Counted from the stretch's first letter, positions 9,532 through 17,738 are shown. The stretch is 64,000 bases of DNA from Pseudomaricurvus sp. HS19 (GCF_009857815.1 NZ_WVVW01000016.1:1-64000); one strand, 5' to 3'. The notes: generated by a model not told the origin, from the letters alone. Numbers and translations: made by a program.

Positions 9532-9684
9532 TCATCCCCTTCACGCGGGCGTTTGTCTCCGGGGCAGCGCCCGTATTTTTTGTCTGTAGGAAATGCACTA
9601 TCAACAAGTGTGCTTCCCGTCAGCACAGACGAACGTTTTTCGAACGCTGAATTATTTAATGCCATTGCAGACAGGAGCGAAATT

Positions 9685-9999
9685 GTGGGCTGGATCTATC
9701 TGTTGATCGCCGGGTTGCTGGAGTGTTGCTGGGCTGTTGGCCTTAAGTACAGCGATGGCTTCACCAAACTCTGGCCATCGGCAATTACCATTATTTTGAT
9801 TGTCTTTAGCCTGACTCTGTTGTCGCTGGCCATGCGCACCATTCCGGTTGGAACAGCCTACGCCGTTTGGTCAGGTATCGGTGCGGCGATGCTGGCGGTG
9901 TATGGCATCGCGTTTATGGGGGAGCCTGTGAATGTGGTGCGGGTGGCTTGTATTCTGATGATTATTGCCAGTGTGGCGGGGCTTAAGTATTTTGCTTGA
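9685..9999 (+). CDS. gdx: SMR-family exporter, Gdx/SugE (guanidinium exporter) subtype
   Basis: From a GTG start the product is 105 residues, exactly the usual SugE/Gdx length. The frame is open from 9553, but AGGAG lies 8 nt before the GTG and family proteins begin with this Met-Gly-Trp sequence. Four transmembrane helices are evident. The essential Glu is E13 (AGLLECCW), and GTAYAVWSGIG is the Gdx-type signature. Known Gdx proteins export guanidinium in exchange for protons; some SMR members export quaternary amines. Its position between the dmm and tmm operons raises the possibility that it handles a small methylated cation. I found no guanidine riboswitch upstream. Confidence 0.87.
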   Translation: MGWIYLLIAGLLECCWAVGLKYSDGFTKLWPSAITIILIVFSLTLLSLAMRTIPVGTAYAVWSGIGAAMLAVYGIAFMGEPVNVVRVACILMIIASVAGLKYFA

Positions 10000-10053
10000 G
10001 TGGGCGGCTGAATCAAGCAAGTTGGTTTCCAAAGGTTTGGTGGTTGGGTAAAA

Positions 10054-10106
10054 GATCGCGCGGGGGACCGCGCTCCTACAGGGTGCAAACTGATTTTTGT
10101 AGGAGC
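10054..10106. repeat. REP-like palindromic repeat pair
   Basis: A GC-rich hairpin GCGCGG-GGGA-CCGCGC (10058-10073) runs into GCTCCTACA (10072-10080). This is repeated inverted as TGTAGGAGC at 10098-10106. The combination resembles Pseudomonas-type REP sequences (GTAGGAGC next to a GC palindrome). It lies between the convergent gdx and cupin genes, the usual place for such elements. The rest of the 10000-10234 gap shows nothing else. Confidence 0.6.
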
Positions 10107-10234
10107 CCAGTGGCCCAGACCATCCTCTCTTCCAGCTGTGCTGGAATTCACCTTATCCTCTGGGGGATCTCTTGCACCTCACTGCAGAGTGCAACCAAAA
10201 CCCTGCATTGACCGCGAACCCGTCACACGTAATC

Positions 10235-10585
10235 TCAACTCAACTTAATAACGAAGTGCTTGTAAACGGTCTTCCTGATTTCCCACGTCCCCGTAAACCC
10301 ATCTTCCAGCATTGCCGCATCCCCCGGGCCAAAGGTCTGTGGTTCACCACCATCCGGTGTGATCACCACCTCACCCTCTATAAGGTGAATAAACTCCCAG
10401 GTGTTGTAGGTGGCCCGGTAGGTACCTGGTGTAGCTTGCCAGCAACCGGTAATCAGGGAGCCGTCAGGGCTTTTGTATTCGATCCAGGTTTTCATGGTGG
10501 GGGCGCCGTCGATCACTTCCCAGCCTTCCAGGTCGGTTTCAATGGGAGCAGCAGTCTGGTCAATCAGTTTGGTCAAGGTATTCAC
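10235..10585 (-). CDS. Cupin (DUF861/cupin_3) protein downstream of tmm
   Basis: 116 residues, a single cupin barrel. The core WEFIHLIEGEVVITPDGG followed by FGPGDAAMLEDGFTGTWE is the DUF861 (EutQ/cupin_3) signature with its usual Gly-Asp-Ala turn. It begins 75 bp after the tmm stop on the same strand, so it is probably the second gene of the tmm operon; a strong hairpin lies between the two. A second, distinct cupin follows tdm. Such cupins recur beside amine and ureido-glycine catabolic genes. The substrate is unknown, and a role in handling formaldehyde or an amine adduct would be speculation. Confidence 0.8.
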   Translation of the reverse strand: MNTLTKLIDQTAAPIETDLEGWEVIDGAPTMKTWIEYKSPDGSLITGCWQATPGTYRATYNTWEFIHLIEGEVVITPDGGEPQTFGPGDAAMLEDGFTGTWEIRKTVYKHFVIKLS

Positions 10586-10605
10586 AGTGGTATTCCTCTA
10601 AGGAG

Positions 10606-10630
10606 CAGCCCCGGCGAAGTGCCGGGGCTG
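10606..10630 (-). terminator. Intercistronic hairpin between tmm and cupin
   Basis: CAGCCCCGGC-GAAGT-GCCGGGGCTG is a perfect 10-bp inverted repeat with a 5-nt loop. No T-run follows on the minus strand. It may act as an attenuator or mRNA-stability element that lowers cupin expression relative to tmm. Confidence 0.5.
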
Positions 10631-10659
10631 TTGATGGATAAAATCGGTGTGTAACGGCT

Positions 10660-12024
10660 TCAGCCAGCGCGGGAGATTTCACTCTTGTCCGTCAGGTAGG
10701 CCTCCAGCGAATCGTCCAGCGCATCAATCCACGGTGTGTGGTGTGGTGGTGATGGCGTGCCGGTCATCAGTGAGGGGAAGGAGTAGTCACGGAAGGTCAT
10801 GATGTTCTCCTTCTTGTGCTTCTTCCATTTGAGGAAGGTGGCGTTGACGGCGGGAATGTCGAAGCTGGGATAGTCGGTGGCGTCGATGAGGTGCTGGATG
10901 TAATCGCCCTGGTAGGTGTACATCTCCTCGGCGGTTTCCAGCTGCAGCTCGCGCTCGCGCCAGGCAAGACTGTCGGCGGTCATCTCCTCTTTGGAGGGCA
11001 ACGGGATACGACCGAGGATGATGTCCCGGGTGTACCAGGCCTGGGCATCAAACATATTGAAGCTGTACCACTGGTCCTGCATGCCGATGTAGAACAGTTT
11101 GGGGTTGGGCTCAAACGCCACGCCCTTGTAGAGGTCCAGCGGCCACAGGCGGTTGTTGGTTTTCAGGCGCAGTTCGTCCGGCAGGAAGGGGAAGTGGTGC
11201 AGGTAGCCGGTGCAGAGAATGATGGCGTCCACCTTGCGGGAACTGCCGTCGGCGAAGTAGGCGGTGTCGGTGTCCACCCGCTCCAGGCAGGGTTTCTCTT
11301 CCCAGTTGGCCGGCCACTTGTAGCCCATGGGGGCGCTGCGGTAACAGCTGATGAGGCTGCGGGCGCCGTACTTGTAACATTGTGAGCCAATATCTTCGGC
11401 GGAGTAACTGGCGCCTACCACCAGTACATCCTTGTCCTTGAACTCCAGCGCATCGCGGAAGTCGTGGGCGTGGAGGATGCGACCACCGAAACGCTCAAAG
11501 CCTTCGAACTCCGGCACATTGGGTGTGGAGAAGTGGCCGGAGGCACAGACCACGTAATCGAAAGTTTCGCTGTAGATGGTGTCGGTGCAGTGATCCTGAA
11601 CGGTAACGGTGAAGAGGCCGCTGGCCTCGTCAAAGCTCACGTTGCGCACAGCGGTATTAAAGCGGATGTAATCCCGCACACCGGCCTTTTCCACCCGGCC
11701 CTTGATGTAATCCCACAACACCTCTCTTGGCGGGTAGGAGGCGATGGGCTTGCCAAAGTGTTCGTCGAAGGTGTAGTCGGCGAACTCCAGACACTCTTTA
11801 GGTCCGTTGGACCAGAGGTAGCGGTACATGCTGCTGTGGACCGGCTCGCCATTCTCGTCCAGTCCGGTGCGCCAGGTGTAGTTCCACTGGCCGCCCCAAT
11901 CCTGTTGTTTCTCAAAGCAGACCAGTTCGGGAATGTCAGCGCCCTTGGCCTCAGCCGACTGGAACGCTCGCAGTTGCGCCAGACCGCTGGGGCCGGCACC
12001 GATGATTGCAACGCGGGTTGTCAT
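10660..12024 (-). CDS. tmm: Trimethylamine monooxygenase (flavin-containing monooxygenase)
   Basis: 454 residues, essentially the length of characterised bacterial Tmm. FAD-binding GAGPSG at residues 9-14. FMO signature FxGxxxHxxxF at 179-189. NADPH-binding GASYSA at 204-209, including Tyr at position 207, the position reported as important in Methylophaga [11 protein letters not shown] and PMGYKWP follow, as in bacterial Tmm. It oxidises trimethylamine to trimethylamine N-oxide using NADPH and O2 in the cytoplasm. The ATG at 12024 is chosen because it gives the canonical N-terminus and has GGAGAG upstream; the open frame extends to 12078. It is likely controlled from the NarL-like site at 12132-12147. 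Confidence 0.93.
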   Translation of the reverse strand: MTTRVAIIGAGPSGLAQLRAFQSAEAKGADIPELVCFEKQQDWGGQWNYTWRTGLDENGEPVHSSMYRYLWSNGPKECLEFADYTFDEHFGKPIASYPPREVLWDYIKGRVEKAGVRDYIRFNTAVRNVSFDEASGLFTVTVQDHCTDTIYSETFDYVVCASGHFSTPNVPEFEGFERFGGRILHAHDFRDALEFKDKDVLVVGASYSAEDIGSQCYKYGARSLISCYRSAPMGYKWPANWEEKPCLERVDTDTAYFADGSSRKVDAIILCTGYLHHFPFLPDELRLKTNNRLWPLDLYKGVAFEPNPKLFYIGMQDQWYSFNMFDAQAWYTRDIILGRIPLPSKEEMTADSLAWRERELQLETAEEMYTYQGDYIQHLIDATDYPSFDIPAVNATFLKWKKHKKENIMTFRDYSFPSLMTGTPSPPHHTPWIDALDDSLEAYLTDKSEISRAG

Positions 12025-12131
12025 GGGTCTCTCCATTTCAGTTGTGCCGTGCAGGCGTGTGACGCAGCCTGTTGGCAATGCGGTTTGACTGTGATGAGAC
12101 CTAAATTAAAACGCCCGGGCGATCAGAAAAA

Positions 12132-12147
12132 TTCCCATGAAGGGGTA
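12132..12147 (-). promoter_or_regulatory. NarL-like 7-2-7 inverted heptamer upstream of tmm
   Basis: On the minus strand the sequence is TACCCCTTCATGGGAA, i.e. TACCCCT-TC-ATGGGAA. The left half is a perfect TACYYMT heptamer and the right half differs by one base. It ends 108 bp before the tmm start. Two further TTACCCC/CTACCCC half-sites follow upstream (12157-12172). The same TACCCCTTC string occurs upstream of dmmA. Confidence 0.55.
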
Positions 12148-12177
12148 AACAGGAGGGGGTAATTGGGGGGTAGTGTT

Positions 12178-12302
12178 CAGGACGCTGCGCTACAGGACGC
12201 TTCGCTACCAGGAAAGGCAAAAACATAATGCTGTAGAACCTGGAACCTGTAGCAACGCGTCCTGTAGCGATAGCGTCCTGGAACCTGTAGCGAAGCGTCC
12301 TC
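12178..12302. repeat. Cluster of GTAGCGAAGCGTCCTG units in opposite orientations
   Basis: Two units of CAGGACGCTTCGCTAC type (12178-12192, 12193-12209) face three units of CCTGTAGCGAAGCGTCC type (12246-12261, 12261-12279, 12284-12300). Units differ by one or two bases. The halves can pair into a large cruciform/hairpin between the tmm promoter and the 3' end of the PAS gene. The unequal, degenerate units and lack of regular spacers exclude CRISPR. Confidence 0.65.
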
Positions 12303-12304
12303 GC

Positions 12305-13081
12305 CTAATTACACTGCAGGATAACGCCTTCTACCCCCAACACCATCCCGCTGGAGGAGTAGAGCCCGCGCCCTTTGTCCCGCACGCGAATCTCTTCGCC
12401 ACAGGCTTTGGTGAGGCGGTAATGGAGGTCGAAGGTATCCTGGTTTTGCAGGGCAACCTGTACCTGCTCCCAGACATTGTCTGCGTCGTCCGGGTGGATC
12501 ATGGAGCCCAATGAGATGTGCGACTGGTTGAGCAGGCTCTCGGCGCTGTGGCCGGTGAGCAGTTCACAGCCACTGCTGACGTACTCCATGGTCCAGCTGT
12601 GGTTATTGCGGGAGCGGTAGAGCATGGCGGGCAGGCGATCCACCAGGCTCTGCAGGCTGCGGTGGCTGGCGGTGCGGACCTGTTCGTTGCGCACTTGCGG
12701 AGTAATGTCGCAGAGGGTGGCGGAGAGCGGGTAGAAACTGTCGTCGCGCATGGATTGCAGGCGCATCTCGCACCAGCGGATTTCGCCGCTGGCGTGCAGC
12801 AGGCGGAACCAGATCAGCTGGCTGCCACCCTCTGCCAGCTGCTCCAGTACCTGTTGCCAGTTGCCCAGGTCTTCCGGGTGGAGAAAGTCGGTGAAACACT
12901 GCTCCAGCGAGGCCTCCACGGCAAAGCCGGTGGTTTTCTCCCAGCACTGATTGACGGCGAGAATGCGATGCCGGTCGTCGATGGCAATCACCACATCGTT
13001 GAGACTGTTCAGCAGTTGCCACAGTTGTGACTCGGTGGGCTGTGCCGGGGCCGGTTTCAGGGCCCGCTTGAGTATCTCCAT
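12305..13081 (-). CDS. Tandem-PAS protein without output domain
   Basis: 258 residues comprising two PAS domains and nothing else. The first spans about 18-130 (LNDVVIAIDDRHRILAVNQC, PAC segment ending CDITPQVR); the second about 145-258 (MEYVSSGCELLTGHSAESLL, HPDDADNVWEQV). There is no kinase, GGDEF, EAL or DNA-binding region. It starts 11 bp after the response-regulator stop, with GAGGAG upstream, so it is the third gene of the kinase-regulator operon. It could act as an accessory sensor that signals to the kinase by protein contact. The ligand is unknown. Confidence 0.82.
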   Translation of the reverse strand: MEILKRALKPAPAQPTESQLWQLLNSLNDVVIAIDDRHRILAVNQCWEKTTGFAVEASLEQCFTDFLHPEDLGNWQQVLEQLAEGGSQLIWFRLLHASGEIRWCEMRLQSMRDDSFYPLSATLCDITPQVRNEQVRTASHRSLQSLVDRLPAMLYRSRNNHSWTMEYVSSGCELLTGHSAESLLNQSHISLGSMIHPDDADNVWEQVQVALQNQDTFDLHYRLTKACGEEIRVRDKGRGLYSSSGMVLGVEGVILQCN

Positions 13082-13092
13082 TGCGGCTCCTC

Positions 13093-13764
13093 TCAGCTCA
13101 GTAACTCTTCCGACAGATTCTTGTGTGCCCAGGCGGCCAGCTCAAGACGTGAGTGCATGTTGAGCTTGCGCAGCAGGTTTTTCACATACACCTTAACGGT
13201 ACCGTCACTGATACCCAGTTCGCGGGCGATCAGCTTGTTGTTCAGCCCGCGGGCAATCAGCGACAGTGTTTCGCGCTCACGCTCGGTCATGTCATCCAGC
13301 GCTGCGTGATGATGACTGGCTTGCTGTGTGTGGTTTTCCCGTATGTGGGTAGCCAGCGAAGTGATGGCATCCACATTGAGCGCGACCTTGCCTTCTGCCA
13401 CCGCCAGCAGGTGATCGAGGATATCGTCCGGCGGTGTGTCCTTTTGCAGGTAACCGTTGGCCCCGAAGCGCAGCGCCTCCAGCAGTTTGTCCTGATCGGT
13501 ACAGGCGGTAATGATGATGATCTTCAGCTGGTCGTCACATTCGCGGATCTGCTTCAGCAGCTCCAGCCCTGATTTCTCCGGCATCTGCAGATCCAGCAGG
13601 AGGATGTCCGGGTAGACGTCTTCCAGGTTATCCAGCAGGGCAAAGGCGTTGTCGTACTCCGCCACCACCCGCATCTCGTCGCTGTCATTAAGCAGTTCGA
13701 CCACGCCGCGGCGAAACAGGGGGTGGTCATCGACGACCACCACCGAGAGGGGGTTGCTGTGCAT
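13093..13764 (-). CDS. NarL/FixJ-family response regulator
   Basis: 223 residues. The receiver domain (about 5-120) has the acidic pair at D12/D13, phosphoacceptor D58 (LLLDLQMP), the Thr/Ser position in IIITACTD and the conserved Lys in YLQKD. The C-terminal LuxR-type helix-turn-helix (about 155-215) reads MTERERETLSLIARGLNNK and then ISDGTVKVYVKNLLRKL, as in NarL. The frame is open to 13956; ATG at 13764 gives a standard receiver start and has GGGAG upstream. It follows the kinase by 28 bp. NarL-type inverted heptamers upstream of dmmA and tmm are the obvious candidate targets. Confidence 0.9.
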   Translation of the reverse strand: MHSNPLSVVVVDDHPLFRRGVVELLNDSDEMRVVAEYDNAFALLDNLEDVYPDILLLDLQMPEKSGLELLKQIRECDDQLKIIIITACTDQDKLLEALRFGANGYLQKDTPPDDILDHLLAVAEGKVALNVDAITSLATHIRENHTQQASHHHAALDDMTERERETLSLIARGLNNKLIARELGISDGTVKVYVKNLLRKLNMHSRLELAAWAHKNLSEELLS

Positions 13765-13792
13765 TGTCTGTCGCTCCCGGCTATTCGCCGAT

Positions 13793-14953
13793 TCAGTGAT
13801 CCAGGTCCAGCTGCAGGCACACGCTGGTGCCTCCCGCTGGCCGTGGAGTGATGTTGAGTGTGCCGCCGATACGCTCGGCTCGTTCGCGCATAATCTGCAG
13901 GCCGAAGCTGTCGGGTCGTGCTGCCTGTGGGTCGATGCCGGTACCGTTGTCTTCAATGGTGGCCTGCAGCAGTTTGCCCTGCAGGCTCAGGGTGACCCGT
14001 GCGTGTGTGGCATGGGAGTGACGCACCACGTTACTGAGGCTCTCGCGGATAATGTAGAGCGCCTGCAGGGTTTGTTGCGGGCTCAGCAGATTGCGCTGCA
14101 GACGGTTGTCCAGTTCGAAGACGATGGCAGACTGTTGCTCAAATTCACGGATGGAATTGATCACCCCCTGGGACAGGCTTTCGCTCTGCTGTGTCAGGCG
14201 CGCGGTGGTAATCAGCTCCCGGGTCTGGCGGTAAGCACAATGGGTGCAGCTGGCCAGCTCTTCGGTGATGGCTTGCAGGGCCGCATACTCCTCCGCCTGA
14301 CACTGCTTGTGCAGGCGCGCGCTCTTCAGTCGCAGGTAGCCCAGGATCTGTGCCAGCGAGTCGTGTAGTTCTGCCGCGTAGATTGCGCGTTCGGCTTGCA
14401 GCGCCTCCCGCACCTTCTCCTCCCGTTGAACCCAGGCCTCTATCCCTTGCTGCAGGCAGCGCTCCAGATCGCAGGTGCGCCAGTTGAGCTGTTCCAGCGC
14501 GGGGATCTCACCCTCAAAGGCAAACAACAGCCAGAAGCGCTGCTGCTCGCTGTGTGCCAGCTCCCTGGCGATCACCTGCCACTGATGAGCGCCGTCTGTA
14601 ATGCGCAGGGGAGGGGATGAGGAGCCCCGGTTGGAGCTTAACTGACGGTGCAACGCGGCTATATAGGAAGAAGCGGGTTTGCTCTGCTGGCCGTGATGCA
14701 GGATGGATTCGCCGTGGTTGGGGTGGCTGAGCAGGATCTGGATGCTGCCAGGGTGGTGCGGCAGGCGGCTGTTGAGCACTGGCTGCAGCTGTTGCAGGAC
14801 AGCCGGCAGCTCTTCGCTGATGCGCTCGGCAGTGGCCAGTTGCAGCGCCAGCCGACCGTAATCGACCTCCGCGACAGATTCCCGCGCTACGGACTTGCGT
14901 CTCCCCGGGCTCCAGTGCCAGCCGGGTAACCATTGTTTCAGCTTTGTGCCCAC
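13793..14953 (-). CDS. Soluble NarX/NreB-like histidine kinase
   Basis: 386 residues. HisKA_3 dimerisation domain with the phosphorylated His at about 197 (AAELHDSLAQILGYL). HATPase_c with N-box RESLSNVVRHSH (about 303-314), DNGTGI (335-340) and SFGLQIMRERAERIGG. This is the class that pairs with NarL-type regulators. There is no transmembrane segment, so it should sense a cytoplasmic signal. The N-terminal 185 residues match no domain I can name. Cys residues at about 161, 166, 218, 236 and 239 (SCTHC) could form a metal or redox site, but this is speculative. The start is GTG with a GGGG stretch 3 nt upstream. It is divergent from tdm. Confidence 0.88.
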   Translation of the reverse strand: MGTKLKQWLPGWHWSPGRRKSVARESVAEVDYGRLALQLATAERISEELPAVLQQLQPVLNSRLPHHPGSIQILLSHPNHGESILHHGQQSKPASSYIAALHRQLSSNRGSSSPPLRITDGAHQWQVIARELAHSEQQRFWLLFAFEGEIPALEQLNWRTCDLERCLQQGIEAWVQREEKVREALQAERAIYAAELHDSLAQILGYLRLKSARLHKQCQAEEYAALQAITEELASCTHCAYRQTRELITTARLTQQSESLSQGVINSIREFEQQSAIVFELDNRLQRNLLSPQQTLQALYIIRESLSNVVRHSHATHARVTLSLQGKLLQATIEDNGTGIDPQAARPDSFGLQIMRERAERIGGTLNITPRPAGGTSVCLQLDLDH

Positions 14954-15345
14954 TTACCCCGTCCTTTTATCCGGTCTGCTTGTTTCCGGTCAGCGTTGTT
15001 CCGCAGTGAAGGTGTTCAGCAAAGTGTATGAGGTGCTGGTCGGCGGCCGCTGCACGGTGCGCTGACCAGCGCGTTCGATCATCGGAACAGAGCACTATCC
15101 ATGCCATTTCCCCTGCCGGGTGAGCCTTATCCCCAACGGAGTACTCACAGTGGAGGATTGTCCCAATAATACTGATGGTAAATATTTATGCTCAGCAAGA
15201 ATAGTTTTCCCGGCCGCCAATCCGGCTGACAGGTCCCCCGCCACTTGCAAGCGCGGGGCACTTAAATGAGACAGGCGGGCTAGGGTTGCACCAACAGAGA
15301 GCGGGCCCAGGGCTACAGGCGCCGCCAACGAAACGGATCAGGGCT
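14954..15345. promoter_or_regulatory. Divergent control region between the kinase operon and tdm
   Basis: 392 bp without a gene. It should hold promoters for both the kinase operon (leftward) and tdm (rightward). A degenerate 7-2-7 element TATCCCC-AA-CGGAGTA lies at 15128-15143, immediately followed by a TACTCAC half-site. Its right half is TACTCCG on the minus strand, one base off the NarL heptamer. An AT-rich stretch (15165-15195) is a plausible promoter zone. No small ORF with a good ribosome site was found. Confidence 0.35.
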
Positions 15346-17670
15346 ATGCAGGAATTGAGCAGCACAGACCAGTCAGAGAGCGGCTACTTCAATCTGCAGG
15401 TGGCGGCCGGGGGTCGTCGTTACCGCCTGGGCGGGCAGCAGGCACTGCGGTTGTCGCTGGCAGCGGGAGACCAGCTGTTGCTGCAGGGCGGCGATGGTGA
15501 GCAGGTGTGTGAACTGCTGGCGCTGGACAGCGATGGCAGGACGGTACCGCACCTGCTGGGCGGGCGCAGGCCAGAGCCATCGGTGGGCCTGCGGGCGCAG
15601 CTGGCGGGCGAGGGCAGCGCCGCCCGGCGCCTGTATGCCCAGCTGCAGGAGTGGGGCGTGGTCGACGCACAGCTGGATGCGGTGGTGCGTATCGCAACGG
15701 CTGAGGCCGTCACGCTGCAAGCCCAGGGGGAGCTGATATTGATCATCGCCGCCGCTGGCGCCGATATGACAGTGGATCAGCAGTCACCAGTAACGGACGT
15801 AGAGCTGACGCTGACGCCGGCCAGTCCACAGCAGGAGTATTTGCCCGAGCCTCTGGCCCCGGTACAGAGTGAGCTGCGGGTGAAGCGTGCCACGGCCCGC
15901 ACCTACGAGGTCAAGGCGGGGGAGTGGATCCAGATTATCGATGTGGCGGGCAAGCAGTGTTCGGATTTTCTCGCCTTTGACCGCCAGGCGCTGGAGCAGG
16001 GCCAGGAAGTCGGGCTGGATGCATTGGCAACCCGCACAGTGCTGGGCCACAGCAACCCGGCACCGGGGTTATGGTCGCGCTTTCTTGGCAGTGATATGGC
16101 GTCGTTGGTGGAAGTGGTGCAGGACACCGTTGGCCGGCACGACAGTTTCCTGCTGGCCTGTACACCCAAGTACTACGAGGACAGTGGCTATTTTGGTCAC
16201 GTCAGCTGCAGTGACAATTTCAACCGGGTGCTGGCGCCGTACGATATCCGCCCACGTCCCGGTTGGCCGGCAATCAACTTCTTTTTTAACACTGAAATCT
16301 CGCCCTGCGGCGCCGTGTTGATGGATGAGCCCTGGTCGCGTCCCGGTGACTATGTCCTGCTGCGTGCCAACCGCGACCTGCTCTGCGCCTCCTCCGCCTG
16401 CCCGGATGATATTGACCCCGCCAATGGCTGGCAGCCCACCGACATTCATGTGCGCATCTACGACGCCGGGCAGCAGTTTCCCCGCGCCATCGCCCATCGC
16501 ATTACCCCTGAGGAGCTACCCCGTATGACCGAGACCACGGGCTTTCACAGCCGCGTTGCGGCGCTCACCAAGAAACTGACGGAGTACCGGGGCTACTGGG
16601 TGGCAACCGAGTACGAAGGCTGGGGTGCTAAAGCCGAGTATCTGGCCTGTCGCGAGCGGGTGGCGATGATCGATCTGTCCCCCTTGCGCAAGTTTGAAGT
16701 GACCGGGCCCGATGCCGAAGCGTTTCTGCAGTATGTGCTGACACGCAATGTGCGACGCCTGGCGATTGGTGAAATTGCCTACTCCGCGCTCTGTTACGAG
16801 ACCGGCGGCATGATGGACGACGGCACCATCTTCCGCATGGGCGAGCAGGCGTTTCGCTGGATCTGCGGCGACCCCTACAGCGGTATCTGGATGCGCAAGC
16901 AGGCCAAAGAGAAGGGCTACCGGGTCAGTATCCGCAACTCCACATCACAGCTGCACAACATCGCCGTGCAAGGGCCCGAGAGTCGCCGCCTGTTGAGTGA
17001 ATTGATCTGGACGCCGGAATCGCAACCCACCATGGAGACGCTGGCCTGGTTCCACTTCCTGATTGGGCGGCTGGGCGGTTCCACCGGCATGCCGGTGATG
17101 GTGTCGCGTACCGGCTACACCGGTGAGCTGGGGTTTGAAGTCTGGTGCCACCCGGATAACGCCGAACAGTTGTGGGATGCGGTCTGGGATAGAGGGCAGG
17201 CCTTTGATATTGCCCCTATGGGTTTTGATGCGCTGGACATGCTGCGCATTGAGGCCGGCCTGATCTTCGCCGATCACGAATTCTGCCCACAGACCAATCC
17301 CTATGAAGCCGGCATCGGTTTCACCGTGCCCATGAAAACCAAAGAGGAAAACTTTATCGGCCGCGAGGCGATGGCGCGTCAGGCACCGGAGAGTCGTCAG
17401 CGGCTGATGGGCCTGATTCTGGAGGGAGGTGATGGGGCCGCCCACGGCGACCAGGTCTACGTGGATCGCTGTCCGGTTGGCGTGGTCACCAGTGCCACAC
17501 CCTCGCCGCTGATGGGCAAACAGATCGCCCTCTGCCGATTGGCACCGGAGTATGCCGAACCCGGCACGCGCCTGCAGGTGGGCAAACTGGATGGTCACCA
17601 GAAGCGTCTTGATGCCGAAGTGGTGAGCCTGCCGTTTCACGATCCCGAACGCACCCGTGTGCGTTCATAA
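15346..17670 (+). CDS. tdm: Trimethylamine N-oxide demethylase (DUF1989 + GcvT fusion)
   Basis: 774 residues. An N-terminal extension precedes a DUF1989 domain (about 175-395), and a GcvT-type aminomethyltransferase/THF-binding domain fills about 400-774 (RTGYTGELGFEVW, GFDALDMLRIEAG). This is the architecture of Methylocella Tdm, which splits TMAO into dimethylamine and formaldehyde and can pass the C1 unit to tetrahydrofolate. D207, C272, C288 and C352 match, at a constant offset of nine, the zinc ligands I recall for that enzyme. The open frame begins with TTG at 15286; ATG 15346 is preferred although its ribosome site is weak. It is followed by a cupin 68 bp later. Confidence 0.9.
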   Translation: MQELSSTDQSESGYFNLQVAAGGRRYRLGGQQALRLSLAAGDQLLLQGGDGEQVCELLALDSDGRTVPHLLGGRRPEPSVGLRAQLAGEGSAARRLYAQLQEWGVVDAQLDAVVRIATAEAVTLQAQGELILIIAAAGADMTVDQQSPVTDVELTLTPASPQQEYLPEPLAPVQSELRVKRATARTYEVKAGEWIQIIDVAGKQCSDFLAFDRQALEQGQEVGLDALATRTVLGHSNPAPGLWSRFLGSDMASLVEVVQDTVGRHDSFLLACTPKYYEDSGYFGHVSCSDNFNRVLAPYDIRPRPGWPAINFFFNTEISPCGAVLMDEPWSRPGDYVLLRANRDLLCASSACPDDIDPANGWQPTDIHVRIYDAGQQFPRAIAHRITPEELPRMTETTGFHSRVAALTKKLTEYRGYWVATEYEGWGAKAEYLACRERVAMIDLSPLRKFEVTGPDAEAFLQYVLTRNVRRLAIGEIAYSALCYETGGMMDDGTIFRMGEQAFRWICGDPYSGIWMRKQAKEKGYRVSIRNSTSQLHNIAVQGPESRRLLSELIWTPESQPTMETLAWFHFLIGRLGGSTGMPVMVSRTGYTGELGFEVWCHPDNAEQLWDAVWDRGQAFDIAPMGFDALDMLRIEAGLIFADHEFCPQTNPYEAGIGFTVPMKTKEENFIGREAMARQAPESRQRLMGLILEGGDGAAHGDQVYVDRCPVGVVTSATPSPLMGKQIALCRLAPEYAEPGTRLQVGKLDGHQKRLDAEVVSLPFHDPERTRVRS

Positions 17671-17738
17671 ACAGAGCAAACGCAAATCGATAGCCATTTA
17701 GTCACTACTGCCTATTTGTCACTACTGGAGGACACACC

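Noticed and set aside
9532-9684. Possible guanidine riboswitch before the gdx gene
   Set aside because: Expected ykkC core segments or paired ACGR-loop hairpins are absent; only a CGAACG direct repeat is present.
12178-12302. CRISPR-like array
   Set aside because: Units are degenerate, face both ways and have no regular unique spacers; no cas genes nearby.
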